From: Ustilaginoidea virens
Lineage: Eukaryota > Ascomycota > Sordariomycetes > Hypocreales > Clavicipitaceae
Reading direction: 5' to 3'
Length of the DNA: 64,000 nucleotides
Assembly (NCBI RefSeq): GCF_000687475.1
Contig: NC_057316.1
Location: 2,232,001 to 2,296,000 of the forward strand
Part shown: piece after piece, positions 1-12,684 of the stretch
Position numbering within the stretch: the stretch's first letter is position 1
Layout: every line of letters begins with the position of its first letter
Notes under the pieces: generated by a model
The model's database searches: none
Seen by the model: the letters and a program-made list of their open reading frames with translations, nothing else
What the model was told of the DNA's origin: nothing
Made by a program: the position numbers and the translations under genes

Positions 1-1278
1 CCGAATGACTGAATGATTACAATAAGTGGGGGGGGCCCTAAAATTAGCTTAAATCAATCAACCCTCCTACATACATACCACTATTTTGGCCCCATGGTCG
101 GTAGAATTATTTCAGGCTCAACAAGTTGAGTTACATGTACTCCGTACTCCGAATGAATGTTGCCAGGCACGACCCACCAGACTGTGGGGTCATGGAGGCG
201 GCCCCTCACAAGCTGTCCTGGTTTGGGATTTGATTCTCATTTCAATACCGTCCTGCTCTGCTCGTGTCATTTCCTAGGCCTCCGGAGCACGTTCATGTCA
301 TGTACATGGCCAGCGCCTCGTCGGTACGAAACTTGGTACGAAACTTTTCCGTGTACCGTTACTGCGGACCGGATGACAAGCCGCTCGACGGTGCCGCGCG
401 CCGGCCGATCCCGCCTCAGTCCCAGCCTGTCTCGTCCTGGCCCTCGCCTGCTTTGTTTCGCGTGTCTGATGATTGAAATGGGTTGATTGAGTTGACTGAC
501 GATCCGGAAGCGCAACCGCAGCCCGTCCTGTCCAAGGCATCAAGCAACGCCATTTGCCGCCATTTGCCAAACCTGTTGGCCTGCTGGGTCGGCTGACAGT
601 CAATGTCTCGGTCATCTACGACGCAGCCGAGTCCCGGACGAAAATGGTTCCAGCTCTGCGGATATCGGTCAAGGGATGTTCTCTTCTCCATCACGAACCC
701 CATGAGGAAGTAGCCTGCGCTCATCCCGCCTCGTTTCCCTAGTTTGACTCTGGGCTCATGCGTCTGTGGGCCGAGGTTTTCTGGCTACATGCCGTCGATA
801 TGTCATTGGAGGCCATGATCGTGGCAGCATGAAAAGAGCTGATGATTTTCGCTCATCATTCGGCAGCATGTCGCCTACACGGATTTCACGAGTCGCCCGT
901 CTTGGCTGCAATAGTCAAGAGTTTCCAGCCTCTGCACGAGTCGTAGACTCTAGGTGAACAGTACAGTATGTACTAGGACGTAGCGCTTGGGCTATCTACG
1001 TTCAGGACCAAGAGGTCTTCGGACGAAACACAGCGACCAGACAATGCAAAGCTGTTCCCCTTTAGCATCTTCCTGGCGCAGTGCGAAGCCGCCGCAGAGG
1101 CATTGGGCTCTTGACGGGATGGTGCAGCGATGCATGCAAGTCGAGGCATTTATGCACCGACTTCTGCCCCCACCGAGACTGCGATGTTGGCCACCATCTC
1201 CAGGCTACTATTACACTTGGCATGTTGCGTTCATGTTTCGATTCTTCCCAATATCGTAAGCAATGCACAATTGTTCCG

Positions 1279-1313
<35 letters not shown>

Positions 1314-1609
1314 GCTGTCAATGTGCGTAAAAGCAAACATGTTGCTGGGGAGTTGGATGCAGTATTGAGGCGACAGGGTCAGCCGCTCGCCAAAATGTCA
1401 ACAAAGGTTGGCTTGGCTTCATCTTTGCTTGAGCTGCCTGTCAATAATGCGCACCCACGCCCACCCGGGTCTTCTCTTTGCCATCAATACATAGTTGCGG
1501 TTGGTTTGCCGTTTCGTGTGTGTACCAAGATGACACCATACGTCGGCGATTTCTAGGCGATTGCGAAATCCGTCAGGATCATGCGGCCCCGACTTGACCT
1601 GACAAAAGT
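1..1609. other. Gene-free left edge
   Basis: No reading frame here has fungal codon use or joins to a neighbour by splicing, and no protein family is recognisable. Visible structures are a TACTCCGT-type motif at 138-151 and a run of 32 T at 1281-1312. The stretch could be flanking DNA of a gene lying to the left of the window. Confidence 0.5.
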
Positions 1610-2091
1610 TCACATCGTGCCGGCAAACTTACATATATCTTTTTTGCCAACCACAGCCAGATTCTGTCCATAATGCAAGCAGGTAGTTGGAGCAGTATCG
1701 CTGTATATATACCCCTGGTCCCGCTTCAGAAACAGCATCAAACCAGTTACCACACCATTAGCATGGTCAGATTCTGCTATGCTGCCAGGTCGGTGTAGGA
1801 CCCTGGTGCACATTCGTAGTGAGACGATTTCGAACCATGATATGACATTCATGTTGAATCACAGAGACAGGCCAATGGAGCTGCTGTTAAGAAGACACCC
1901 CGAGGTTCAGTTTGAATTCCACGAGCAACTACTATTTGAAGACCATCATCAGCTCCCGACCTTCCACATTGCGCAGCTAAATCCTTGGCCATTTCCAATC
2001 TCCAGACGGTAAAATGACCCGCAGGGTAATCAACGAACGAGCATACTCTCCTGCCCGCAATACTCTTACAGAAGCCCCCCGGCAGATGCAT
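1610..2091 (-). other. Coding-like fragments, possible multi-exon gene or relic
   Basis: On the minus strand several short segments look more protein-like than their surroundings. One is cysteine-rich, near 2060-2100, and is followed by a good GTAAGA donor. Another lies near 1640-1760 and ends at a GTAAGT donor at about 1628. I could not join them into one frame without forcing splice sites, and the ends are undefined. They may be exons of a small secreted protein or a decayed gene. No function is assigned. Confidence 0.2.
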
Positions 2092-2523
2092 TCACATTGT
2101 GTGTCACATCATCGTTGCCGTGCATGGGGAAATACCAACTGAAACACCATTCTCGACTCTCGCCCAGATTCCCCATGTGAAAAATCGCCGTATTCTAGAA
2201 AGTCCGGAGTCTCGACTGATTAAATACTTTCTTTTTTTTTTCACAGGAATCATTAACCACATGAAGTCCGTAGACTTCTTCCTGAGCTCCGACGTTTCAG
2301 TGGCGGCACACCTGGCAGAGGAGAGAGGGCTCGCAACCTGGTCCACTACAAAATGAGGCACAGAAATATAGACGACGGTGAATCCAAAGAAATTCATTCG
2401 CTTGTCTCCTAATAAGTGTAGGTGTCTCGTGGTGTAGGAATTAAGCATATTTACGCGCTTAAATGGCGACCTCCCGCTGCCAGCTGCCGGCCAGGCTGGC
2501 TGGCAGCTGCGCGGCCAGTTTGG
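2092..2523. other. Intergenic, nothing recognisable
   Basis: Frames on both strands are short and show no family resemblance. A short pyrimidine tract lies near 2230-2242. I see no repeat or RNA gene. Confidence 0.4.
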
Positions 2524-3000
2524 TCAACTACTTCTTGCCATCCGCGAGCCCTTGCTACTCTTTCCCTTTTTCAAACTTCCGTCAAAGTCCTTTAGCACTG
2601 CTCTGGTGATATCGAACCGCAAACGCTGCTCATCGTTGGTGTCAAGGACGAGACTGCCATCGCCATTCAAGGGGCTCCCCCTGAAGTTGCCGCAAGGTTG
2701 GCCCATTTTTTGATGTCCTGGGTCCCTAACAAGCTACTTCAAAGATGGCCAAAGCATCACAACTGTCCGTTTCAAACACTGCAGGGTGCTCAGAGTCGTT
2801 GACAACCAGTCCTGCCATGGACTGCACGGCCCTTCTAACGGCCTGCATGGTGAGAGCAAAGCATAATCTTTGAAGAGAACATTAACTCATACAATTTTGA
2901 GGCCGATCTTGGGCGGCAACGACAAGAGGAACTGCCTTTGAGTGGCAAAGAGGGCAAAAGGCCGTCCTACGCACCCGGCCCAAGAAATGGCACTGGTCAT
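2524..3000 (-). pseudogene. Unknown protein, fragmentary or mis-spliced gene
   Basis: Minus-strand coding signal is clear but the gene does not close properly. An exon from the ATG at 3000 to 2893 is followed by a clean 50-nt intron (2892-2843, GTATGA to CATGCAG). A second exon from 2842 keeps frame and reads AVRRAVQSMAGLVVNDSEHP, but meets a stop at 2726-2728. A third open segment, 2706-2524, reads like a charged C-terminus rich in Lys and Ser, but joins the second exon only through a 46-nt intron (GTTGTG donor, CCCAG acceptor) or with a shifted frame. The open frame also continues upstream of the ATG to about 3060, where a stop appears, only about 70 bp from the divergent gene at 3132. A 5'-truncated relic or a gene with unusual splicing both fit. 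The family was not recognised. Confidence 0.4.
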
Positions 3001-3131
3001 TACGCCCCAGCCTTCAAGCAGAGCCTTGAAAGTAAATGGAAAGGTGGTACCTTTAAACCCTTTTTACCTCGCACTTTCTAATATGCTGATTCTCGGCTGA
3101 AGTTCAAATAAATGATGAGGAATCTGCCCAG

Positions 3132-4681
3132 ATGGACGGTCTCACCATCGTGGACAGCCGTCCGTGGGCGAAGAAGGTTGCGTTGGCTTACATAGAGCGT
3201 CATCCGGTCGACACGTAGGTTCCCCTCTTGAGTCTTGCCATCGAAATTCATTTCTTGACTAACCTTCTGTACCAAGGGCACCCCCCGTTGTTCGACAAGA
3301 GTCTCGGGTACATCAGCGTGCAACAAAGAAAACGCCACGCAAAATCGAAAAGGCGCCCACAGGCAGCCTTCCCGCTCCCGGTACCGTCTCCCCACCAATT
3401 CGGTCATCAAAGCCATCAAAGCCATCTCGCGCAGGACAGGTCGTGTATAGCGGCATATGCAAGCTACTCCACTCGAAGAGTCGGTCGCTTATTTACATAG
3501 TCTCTTTGGCCATGGCCATTGATGAAGACAATGATGAAGCATTTCTGATACTTTCAGTAGCTGATAAGGTCATCAAGGTTCATAATGTCTTGGAGCTTTC
3601 TCAGCCCCAAGCCAGCGAGGACTGTTGCCTTGTTGCGTCCGAGATGACTGGCGAGCCATTCACCTATCTGCTGCAGTTCTCCAGCTCTTCCGAGTCTACA
3701 ACGTTTCGTCTATACTTGGAGAACTTGAAAAGGGCTGTTTCTCGAAGGAAAGGTGCTCCGAGCGGCGGTAACGGCTCCGCGGCAGCCAACACTGACGCTT
3801 CGAAGCCAGTGTCAGATAACTCGGCTGCAGTTACAGCACAGTCCTTCCCAGGGCTGATTCGGCCATCCCCGAGCGCGGGAGATGCCTCTATTGAAGACTT
3901 GAATGTGAATTCAACAACCTCCTCGATGGTGCCTCAAGCAAGCGATGCTGTCTCAAGTACCGGCGCTGAGGTTCCTCGGCTTGTAGATGTGGAACCTACT
4001 CCACAGCCGATGGGGGAGACAAAGATGGCGACAATCGAAGATGCTGCCGAAAAGCTTTTTGATCTCATCGGTAAGATTCTACCGGAAGCAAATGCTGCTG
4101 GTATGCATCTTTGTGAAGATGAGATTGCCGATATAGAAGAGACGGCCATTGACAGCTGGCTCACGAGGGGCTTTCTCAAGTCCGAGTCAGACGACATGAG
4201 GTCGGAGCTTCTTGACCTTCTCCGTGTTCTTTTGCGCATAAAGCGCAAAGCCGAGTCACGGTCGGTTGCCCAAAAAGCCGGCATCAAATCTCTCGAGAAC
4301 TTCGACAAGGAAGGTACTAAGCCTCGGCAAATCAAGTATAGCGTTTCCGAAATTGTGAAACTGGCTAGCAATAGGGCCCAGGACGTTCGGTTATCCAGCA
4401 AGACGGCAGTTTTCCCACCGAGGAAACATGCAACCGGCGACTTTTCTCCGACTGCTGCACTGACTGGTGTGTCCAAACATAAGGCTCGGTTGAGTGACAG
4501 ACCAGAATCACAGCAACCATGCCCACCTGCCGTGGCTCCATCACAGTCCACCTATCGACCACGCAATGACGGTCAGCCACTCACGAGATCATCTGAAGAG
4601 ATCGGTGTCGGGAGCGCATCCAAGTCATGCACAAGGCCGGGAGCGGGGGGTCTTTGCACATCACGATGGGCTCATGGTTAG
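3132..4681 (+). CDS. Hypothetical protein with a short first exon
   Basis: Two exons, 3132-3214 and 3277-4681, joined by a 62-nt intron (GTAGGT to CCAAG), give about 495 aa. I chose the ATG at 3132 because the first exon enters the long downstream frame in phase; otherwise that frame has only a GTG at 3443 or an internal ATG at 3513. The N-terminal third has a basic, Pro/Ser-rich linker, then a hydrophobic stretch and an acidic segment starting MAIDEDNDEAFL that could be a small folded domain. Residues around 220-300 are predicted helical and charged. A YSVSEIV stretch in the C-terminal part resembles, weakly, the YxxxxL-phi eIF4E-binding motif. The family was not recognised. The last 30 residues are low in complexity and could be replaced by a further splice. 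Confidence 0.6.
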
Positions 4682-5051
4682 CAGTGGCATTCGCACCACT
4701 GATGATTGTGAGAAGGTCCGTTGGCCATTTCTCGACCTTCATATGGGTGAAATTTTTTTTGAGACTCTTTCAGGATGGATGGGTTTTGATGCTGCTTGAA
4801 CTTTATTCTTTGGGAGTGTTGACGATGAATTGCTTTGATGCAGATATGACCACACAAGAGGAAGCCGCGGTGTGTCAGTTTTCTACGAAATCGAATTTGC
4901 AATAGACTAGAGTATATCGGCGTTTACTAGTAATTGACGGTTGCCTGAGCAGCAAAGAGGAAAAGTGGCAAATCAGCCCCGGTAGTCTATAAACCATGAG
5001 AGGCAAGGCCAGCCCGACTCGGCAGCAACCAGGACGAAGATGAAGCAGCAT
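4682..5051. other. Convergent 3' flanks
   Basis: This lies between the 3' ends of the plus-strand gene at 3132 and the minus-strand gene at 5052. Open frames continue past the stop at 4681 to about 4900, but lack a convincing splice link. I see no other feature. Confidence 0.5.
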
Positions 5052-5548
5052 TTATGGCGACGAAGAGAGAGTTGACTTGTTCAGGCACATTGACCTGTAG
5101 GTGTCGAGTAAACGTCTCGAATCATCGTCAATAGCTTCGCGCCCGCCGTTTGCGAAAGCTCTGGCGACCAGATCAGCGGCCTTGTGGTACTGGCGGTAAA
5201 AGTAAAGCTCCTCGACGGCATGTATGACTTGTTGGGTGCGCATCTTGCTGGCGCCGGGCTCCAGAGGCAGCCGTACATGCTTGTGCATCTACACTGGGCC
5301 GTTAGCATGTGGGCTGGGCGTGAGGCGCAAGGATGATGAGTGGATGGATGGGCAGCTCCGTGGTCCCGGACGGTGAGGTGTGAAGCGTTGCGACGCACGT
5401 CTCCATTCTCGACTTTTACGCGGTAGCGCCGTCTGGTGGCCTGAAAGTCGTCTTCGGCCTGGCCAGTTCTGTCGGCTTTCTTCTTGGCGACGTCCACGTC
5501 GTCGTCGGATAGCTGCATGTTGAGGATGCCGGCGTCGTCTTCGTCCAT
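5052..5548 (-). CDS. Small two-exon protein of unknown function
   Basis: Exons 5548-5399 and 5288-5052 are joined by a 110-nt intron (GTGCGT to GTGTAG) in phase 0, giving 128 aa. The N-terminal half is acidic, then basic (MDEDDAGILNMQLSDDDVDV, followed by Lys/Arg-rich sequence). The C-terminal half contains a predicted pair of amphipathic helices (AVEELYFYRQYHKAADLVAR) that resembles one TPR-like hairpin. The ATG at 5548 is preferred over one at 5602, because the extra residues come from an A-rich homopolymer leader. Its 5' end faces the AhpC/TSA gene at 6126 across about 580 bp. It is possibly a conserved fungal orphan; no function is inferred. Confidence 0.6.
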
Positions 5549-6125
5549 GGTGGCAGGCAGGTGTTTTTTTTTTTCTTTTTTTTTTGGGCAAAAGTGGTGC
5601 AAGCAATGTCGTCAGCTGCTGGAAGATGCCTGGCAGCAACTCTTGAGATCCCGTGGGGATTTCGTCCGGCACTTACTAGGTGGTTGTGGAGCAGCAGGGC
5701 AGGTTGACGCTTTTGGCGGGAGACGCTGGGGCCTGCTTTTTCCCTCTGACCCCAATGTACGCACCAGAGTGAATGATTCACATGCGTGTGAATTAAATCG
5801 TTCAGAGCGGGAGTTTTGCTTATTTGTCCCTTGTACAGGCAGGATTCCGTGCCTTGTACGGGGGGAGGTGCAGTTGCCGGGCTGTGAGAACGGGAGCATC
5901 CCAAGCTGCCGCTGCAGGGTAGGTAGGGTATGCTGGCGTCACCAGGCCCCAGGCCAAGTCACTTCCGGGCCTTGGCGCTCAAGCCACAATCCGTGACACT
6001 CGCAACAGCATTGCATCCTTTTTTTTTTCTCGCGACCCAAAAATCCAAAAATCCTTTTCTTTATCTGCCCCTTTGCCTGGCAGAAGCCAGTTCAGTCCGT
6101 ATCGCTGCCCGCCAGGCTGAGTCTG
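5549..6125. promoter_or_regulatory. Divergent intergenic region
   Basis: This is a shared upstream region for the minus-strand gene ending its first exon at 5548 and the plus-strand gene starting at 6126. It carries T-rich tracts at 5563-5584 and 6018-6028, typical of fungal leaders. No specific factor site can be supported. Confidence 0.35.
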
Positions 6126-7567
6126 ATGGATCCCAAACCCGAAGCCGTGAGCTTAGGCACAGGCGACGCAGCTGCCGAGCAGCAGCAGCAGCAGCAGCCG
6201 CCCGCCGTGACGTCAACAACTGCTGTGCCGGCGGTCGCCGTTGAAAAGGACTTGTCGACGAAACAAGGACCGTTAGAACAAGACGCTTCGAAACGGGAGC
6301 CTTTGCAAGAGCCTTCAAGGCAAGGATCTCTGGAAGAAGCGCCCGAGCCAACCGCCCCGGCTCCCAGGACCGCGACCCCCGGGAAAGATGGGCCACGGCC
6401 ACACACGCCCCCCAAGTCCACCGACATCGGCATTGACAAGAGCAAGCCCGAGGACTTTGACGGCGATGTTTCCACCACCAACGAGCTGCCCTCTGCAGAC
6501 ACAATCGGCAGGATTGAGAATTACCTCGTTCTCGACCGGGATGGGAAGTCGCGTACGTTTAAGAGTCTCTACAGCGGCAACAATGTGGCAAGACGGGTTC
6601 TCGTCATCTTTATCCGACATTTCTTTTGTGGAGTAGGTGTCTCCTTTTTTTTTCAACTTTTTTTTTTTTTTTTTTTGCACCCTTTTCTATTCTTTGAACT
6701 CTCTTTTCTTGCCCCTGGCTATTGTCGAGCTCATGGCTCCCGCTAGGGGAAAGAAAGGAGAAAAAAAAAAAAAAAAAAAAACAAAGAAAGAAAAAAACCC
6801 AAAAAAAAAAAAAAAACCACCCCAGACTTGGGAATGGTGTAGGCTCTCGTCTGACCACCTCCTCTCGCGTCTTGCAGAACTGCCAGGAATATCTGCGAAC
6901 GCTCTCCGAGTCCGTCACCCCGGAAGCCCTCCTCCGCCTGCCCGTCAGCACGTTTGTTGCCGTCGTAGGATGCGGCGACCCGGCCCTCATCGACATGTAC
7001 GCCGAGGCGACCGGCTGCCCGTTCCCCATCTACACGGACCCGACGCGATCCATCTTTGACCAGCTCGGGATGACCAAGACTCTCGCCCTCGGCTCCAAGC
7101 CCGCCTACATCAGGAAGAGCTTGTGGCGCAACACATTGGACAGCATCGGCCAGGGCCTGCGCGTCCTGCCCAAGGGGCTGGCCCTCAAGTCGGGCGATCC
7201 GCGCCAGGTGGGCGGCGAGTTCCTCTTCGAGCCGCTGGACCTGGTGACGCCCATCACCACTCCGCGGGATGAGGGGCCCGGACCGCTTCAAGATGCGAGC
7301 GGCGGGGCGAGGAACGGAGGCGACGCCGGCCGGGTCGAGAACAAGGTCGTCACCTGGTGCCACCGGATGAAGAATACGCGTGATCATGCGGAGCTGCCCG
7401 AGCTGATGGAGGTGCTGGGGCTGGACGGCCAAAGCAGACCGATCAAGGACCGGAAGAGATGGACCATGGCTCTCGAGACGCGCAAGGGGACGGGGTGGAG
7501 CATGGCCAGCCAGATGAAAAAGATGAACGAGGCAAACGAGGCCGACGAGGCCAAGGAGTCGAACTAG
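6126..7567 (+). CDS. AhpC/TSA-like antioxidant family protein
   Basis: Exons 6126-6632 and 6878-7567 are joined by a 245-nt intron (GTAGGT to TTGCAG), giving 397 aa. Residues 1-125 are a low-complexity tail with a poly-Gln run at about 19-24. The thioredoxin-fold domain follows, with its CxxC-type motif RHFFCGNCQEYL built exactly across the splice (Cys168 and Cys171). This motif and the strand-helix pattern after it match the fungal AhpC/TSA antioxidant (PRXL2-like) family. The C-terminal 110 residues are variable and end in a Glu/Ala/Asn-rich tail. The intron is unusual: it holds T and A homopolymer blocks including 21 A at 6761-6781. Family knowledge suggests a redox role; substrate and location are unknown. 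Confidence 0.8.
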
Positions 7568-7786
7568 CCGTCCGGGTCGGCAGCGGGTTGGCACGGCAAG
7601 CCATGCCGTGGTTTGAGGCGTTTCCCTACTTTGCAGCAGCAGGCGTGCGGTGTACACAAACCGAAAAGTATGAGACGGGACTCACTGTCTTTTTTTTTTT
7701 TTTTTTTTTTTTTTTTTCTGCTGCATGACCAGGTCTCAGTATGTGCATGTCCGGCTGATCATCTCATTTCTTGTAGAAGACACAGC

Positions 7787-8678
7787 TCATTCGTGAACCC
7801 ATGAACAGTCTTCCTTACTGTAAACCACCTGGTCTACTCGTAAGCGATGCTCGATAATGTCCCGCCCATTCACGAGATCGTTCTCCATCGCCCTCCTGTC
7901 GCCCTCCTCGAGCGTGTCCGCGATCCCGGCACGAACATGGCGCTCTCTCAGCCTTTTCCTCGCCACCTCAAAGTCGACCTCTACGAACCACAGCTCGTCA
8001 AAGAGCTTCGCGGCGTCTCTCCAGACAGCCCTGTCCAGAGCGAGGTAGTTGCCCTCCAAGACGACGATCCTGTGCGTGGCGAGCACGATGATGTCGTCCT
8101 CGACGGGATCCTTGACGGCGTGGTTGAAGGACGGCGCGAGAACATCGGCGCCAGGCGCCGCGACGGGCGCACGCAGCTTCTGCATCAGGGCGAGGAAGCC
8201 GCCGGCGTCAAAGGTGAATGCGGCGCCGCGCCGGGCGTGCGCAGCCTCCGGGTCGGGCATGGCGGACAGAGCGGCGCGGGTGAGGTGGAAGCCGTCCATG
8301 GGGACGGACGTTGCGGGGGCGGGAGCCCCGGGCTGTGCCTCGAGCGCGAGTTCATTCAACCTGCGGGCGAGGATGCGAGACAGGGTCGTCTTGCCTGGGG
8401 GGTGGCGAAGGGGGGGGGGGGGGGGGGGCTGGTGTCAGGATTCAGCTGTGCGGCGGGCGAGCTCCGTACCTGAGCCTGGAATGCCGCTTATGCCGATGAC
8501 TGGTGATTTTTGAAAGCAATGCTGGTGAGCCGGGGGTGGGTGGGGGCCACCGTTGAAAAGCGAGGTTTGTGCCGAAGGGGGGGGGGGGGGGGAGACACTC
8601 ACGCAGGCGTTGATTTGGGGGGAGGCTGTTGTACTTGGCAAACGCCTTTGCTGCGAGGTTGCTGACCTGGTCGTCCAT
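7787..8678 (-). CDS. P-loop kinase of the uridine kinase/phosphoribulokinase/YFH7 group
   Basis: Three exons (8678-8603, 8499-8470, 8394-7787) give 237 aa. The 30-nt middle exon carries most of the Walker A loop, and the complete motif GIPGSGKTT (residues 31-39) appears only after splicing. A DGFHL motif at about residue 69 is the substrate-loop signature of the PRK/uridine kinase/pantothenate kinase superfamily, and a hydrophobic strand ending in VLEGNYL marks the next core strand. Length and motifs fit yeast YFH7 and related fungal kinases of unknown substrate. Both introns contain poly-G runs (8577-8592 and 8410-8428 on the plus strand). Uridine or nicotinamide riboside phosphorylation are alternatives that the motifs do not decide. 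Confidence 0.8.
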
Positions 8679-9043
8679 TTGCGCTGCGTGAGGGCTGAGA
8701 TGTTGCTGAACCCACGAAGAAGAAAGGTGACGGACGCGGGGGGGTTGGTTGGGTGGTGGTGCAAGGAAGATGGATTATGTCAATAGTTGGTGAGAAACGT
8801 TTGGCGGGGTTTCGACTCCCTGGCGGGGCTGGCGGACACATCAAGTTGCCGTCTGGTGCACAGTACAGTACAGTGCAGTACGGTACTCGTTGCATACTAT
8901 GTACAGTACGTACACCCCGCTGAACTTGGACTGAGTCTATGTACCTACTCCGTGTATATCATCATTTTCCCCCTCACCCTTTGCCACCCTTGCCCGAGGA
9001 CGCTGCTGGTGGGCAAAAAAAAAAAAAAAGAAACAAAAAAAAA

Positions 9044-10635
<1,592 letters not shown>

Positions 10636-11734
10636 CTATTGCACGAAAAAGCTGTGGGGGAGCGGCGGCACCGGGGGGGGGGAGACGCAAAGCGTCCGAA
10701 AAGGCGGGGACCTGTTTCCGGAATCAAAAGGAGCTTGTTGGGGCGCGAATGCTTGGTTTACGGTGGCGTGCGTGGGTTGTCCGTTTCTGCCACGGCCCGA
10801 GGCACATGGTAAGGGAGCGGGACAAGAATGCCGGCGGCTTGTCAGGGGGCGTCGCCGAATTGCAGGCAGACGGAAAGCCAAGATGCAGATTGCAGATGTT
10901 GGTGAACCGCCCCCATCCCTCTGACGTCCTCTGACGTCCTCTGACGTCGCCATGACGGACAAATGCTACCCATTTGGGCGACCACCAGCCCCGGAGCACG
11001 TGATCGTGCCGTTTTCCAGGGGCCACGGATAAACCGAGGACCACTCCAGTTCAATGTCTCCCGTGACCAGACGCTTCCGTGGCAAAAACTGCTTGGCCCC
11101 ACCCAACCGCCAATCAGCAGCCCGGACGCGAAATCCCCCCATCCCGGTCCTTTATCGCGATAGGCACCATCCACCCCCACCGACCAAGCCTAGCGACGCC
11201 GAATCCGGCACAGTGCGCCTGATAAGGAGGCCCACAGGCAAGTGATGAAGTTGGCCCGCGGCAGAAGTTATTCAGCAGCCTTTTCCTCTTCAACCTCCCC
11301 GGCCGGCTGGCTTGCTACATAACTCCTGAAAACCCGGAAAAAAAAAAAAAAAAAAAAAAAAAAACACCAAAACCTGGCATCCGACGAGAGCATAACCACC
11401 AAGCCACGCAGAAAGCAGACGCCCTGCCAGATTGTTGCACATCATCGTATCGAGCGTGATTTTTTCAGGTTTTCCCTTTTTTTTGTCTCTTTTTTCTTCT
11501 TCCGTTTTTGTCTCGTCCTTTTTTTTTTTTTTTTTTTTTTTTATTTCCAGGTTTTATCCGCCGTCGCCTTCATCCTCGAGAGTTCGCCCCCCCCCCTTCG
11601 CTCGCTAGATCGAGCCGGGCCTCGACGGGCACCGGCCGCCCCCCCCCCGTGTTCTCTTCACCTGACGTCTTTTCCCCCAAAGACCAGAACTGCTCGCATC
11701 GCGAAAACATCTCCAACGCTGAACGACGCCCGCC
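10636..11734. promoter_or_regulatory. Intergenic region with TGACGTC triplet and CCAAT box
   Basis: The region separates MetAP2 from the PRELI gene. It contains three TGACGTC cores in a 10-bp tandem array (10921-10948), a CCAAT box at 11110-11114, 27 A at 11338-11364, and 24 T at 11519-11542 in the leader of the downstream gene. TGACGTC is the ATF/CREB-type bZIP core. Binding is inferred. Confidence 0.45.
10921..10948 (+). promoter_or_regulatory. Three tandem CRE-like TGACGTC sites
   Basis: The 10-bp unit CTGACGTCCT occurs nearly three times, placing the cores at 10922, 10932 and 10942, one helical turn apart on the same face. The core is what fungal ATF/CREB bZIP factors bind. The nearest downstream start is the PRELI gene at 11735, about 790 bp away; MetAP2 ends 290 bp upstream. 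The spacing may also be just a short tandem repeat. Confidence 0.4.
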
Positions 11735-12298
11735 ATGAAGGTCTTCTCCAACGCCGTCACGTACAACTACTCGTGGGACGAAGTCTCCACCGCCAACTGG
11801 CGCAAGTACGGCCCCTGGAACAACCGGTCGGAGCACGTCGTCGCCGTGGACACGCTGGACCGCCGCGTCGACGCGCGGACGGGCATCCTCCGCACCGAGC
11901 GCCTCATCACCTGCAAGCAGTCGGCGCCCGAGTGGATCAAGAGCCTGATGGGCTCGTCCCTCGACGTCAGCTACGTCTACGAGGCCTCGTACGTGGACCC
12001 GCGCACCAAGACCCTCACCATGGTCAGCCAGAACCTCACGTGGAGCAACCTGGTCAGCGTGCAGGAGGAGGTGACGTACAAGCCCGCGGGCCGCCACCGC
12101 ACCGAGTTTGTGCAGTCGGCCCGCATCACCGCCCTGTGCGGCGGCTGGCAGCGCATCCGGAACAGCATCGAGGACTCGCTGGTGACGCGGTTCAAGGAGA
12201 ACGCCGCCAAGGGGCGCGAGGGCTTCGAGCGCGTCCTGGAGATGAGCCGCATCGTCTTTGCCGAGGAGAAGGCCCGCCAGCGCCAGGTGGTGGTGTGA
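11735..12298 (+). CDS. PRELI/MSF1-domain mitochondrial lipid-transfer protein
   Basis: A single exon encodes 187 aa, the normal length for Ups/PRELID proteins. The domain starts at residue 1 with FSNAVTYNYSWDEVSTANWR, followed by a conserved HVVAVDTLDRRV strand and the ERLITCKQ core. The family moves phosphatidic acid or phosphatidylserine between mitochondrial membranes with the small partner Mdm35 in the intermembrane space. The opening sequence is closer to Ups2/PRELID3 (phosphatidylserine) than to Ups1, but this is a judgement from memory. A 24-T tract lies about 190 bp upstream in the leader. Codon use matches the GC-rich neighbours. Confidence 0.85.
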   Translation: MKVFSNAVTYNYSWDEVSTANWRKYGPWNNRSEHVVAVDTLDRRVDARTGILRTERLITCKQSAPEWIKSLMGSSLDVSYVYEASYVDPRTKTLTMVSQNLTWSNLVSVQEEVTYKPAGRHRTEFVQSARITALCGGWQRIRNSIEDSLVTRFKENAAKGREGFERVLEMSRIVFAEEKARQRQVVV

Positions 12299-12684
12299 GC
12301 CTTGCTGCAGCCGCCGCCGTCGACGACTGGGGGAAGGGGAGCACGTGGTTTTTTTTATTTTTTATTTTTTCCTCTTTTTCTTGTTCCTTATTTCTCATGG
12401 CGAGGCGTCTGGGGAGCAAAAAGAAAAAATAGGAGAGATTTGTTTTAGGGGAGTCTTTTTTTTCTTGCTGGCCTACATTTAGATATTTTTACGAGAACAT
12501 AGAATCAAGAAGAGAAAAGAAGAAAGAAAACAGCCGTTTCACTTCACTACCCGTGACTTGGTGACTTGGTGACTTGGTACGCAAAGGAATCGCGGCTAAG
12601 CAAAGCAAAGCACGTTCATTAGTATTTTGCCTCTTTATCAAGATGACTTTCATCTCTGCTGCCAGCACAAAACACATCGTTTTG
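12299..12684. other. 3' flank with short repeats
   Basis: T-rich sequence follows the PRELI stop and is a plausible 3' UTR. Three copies of the 8-mer GTGACTTG lie at 12553-12577. No gene is visible. Confidence 0.5.
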
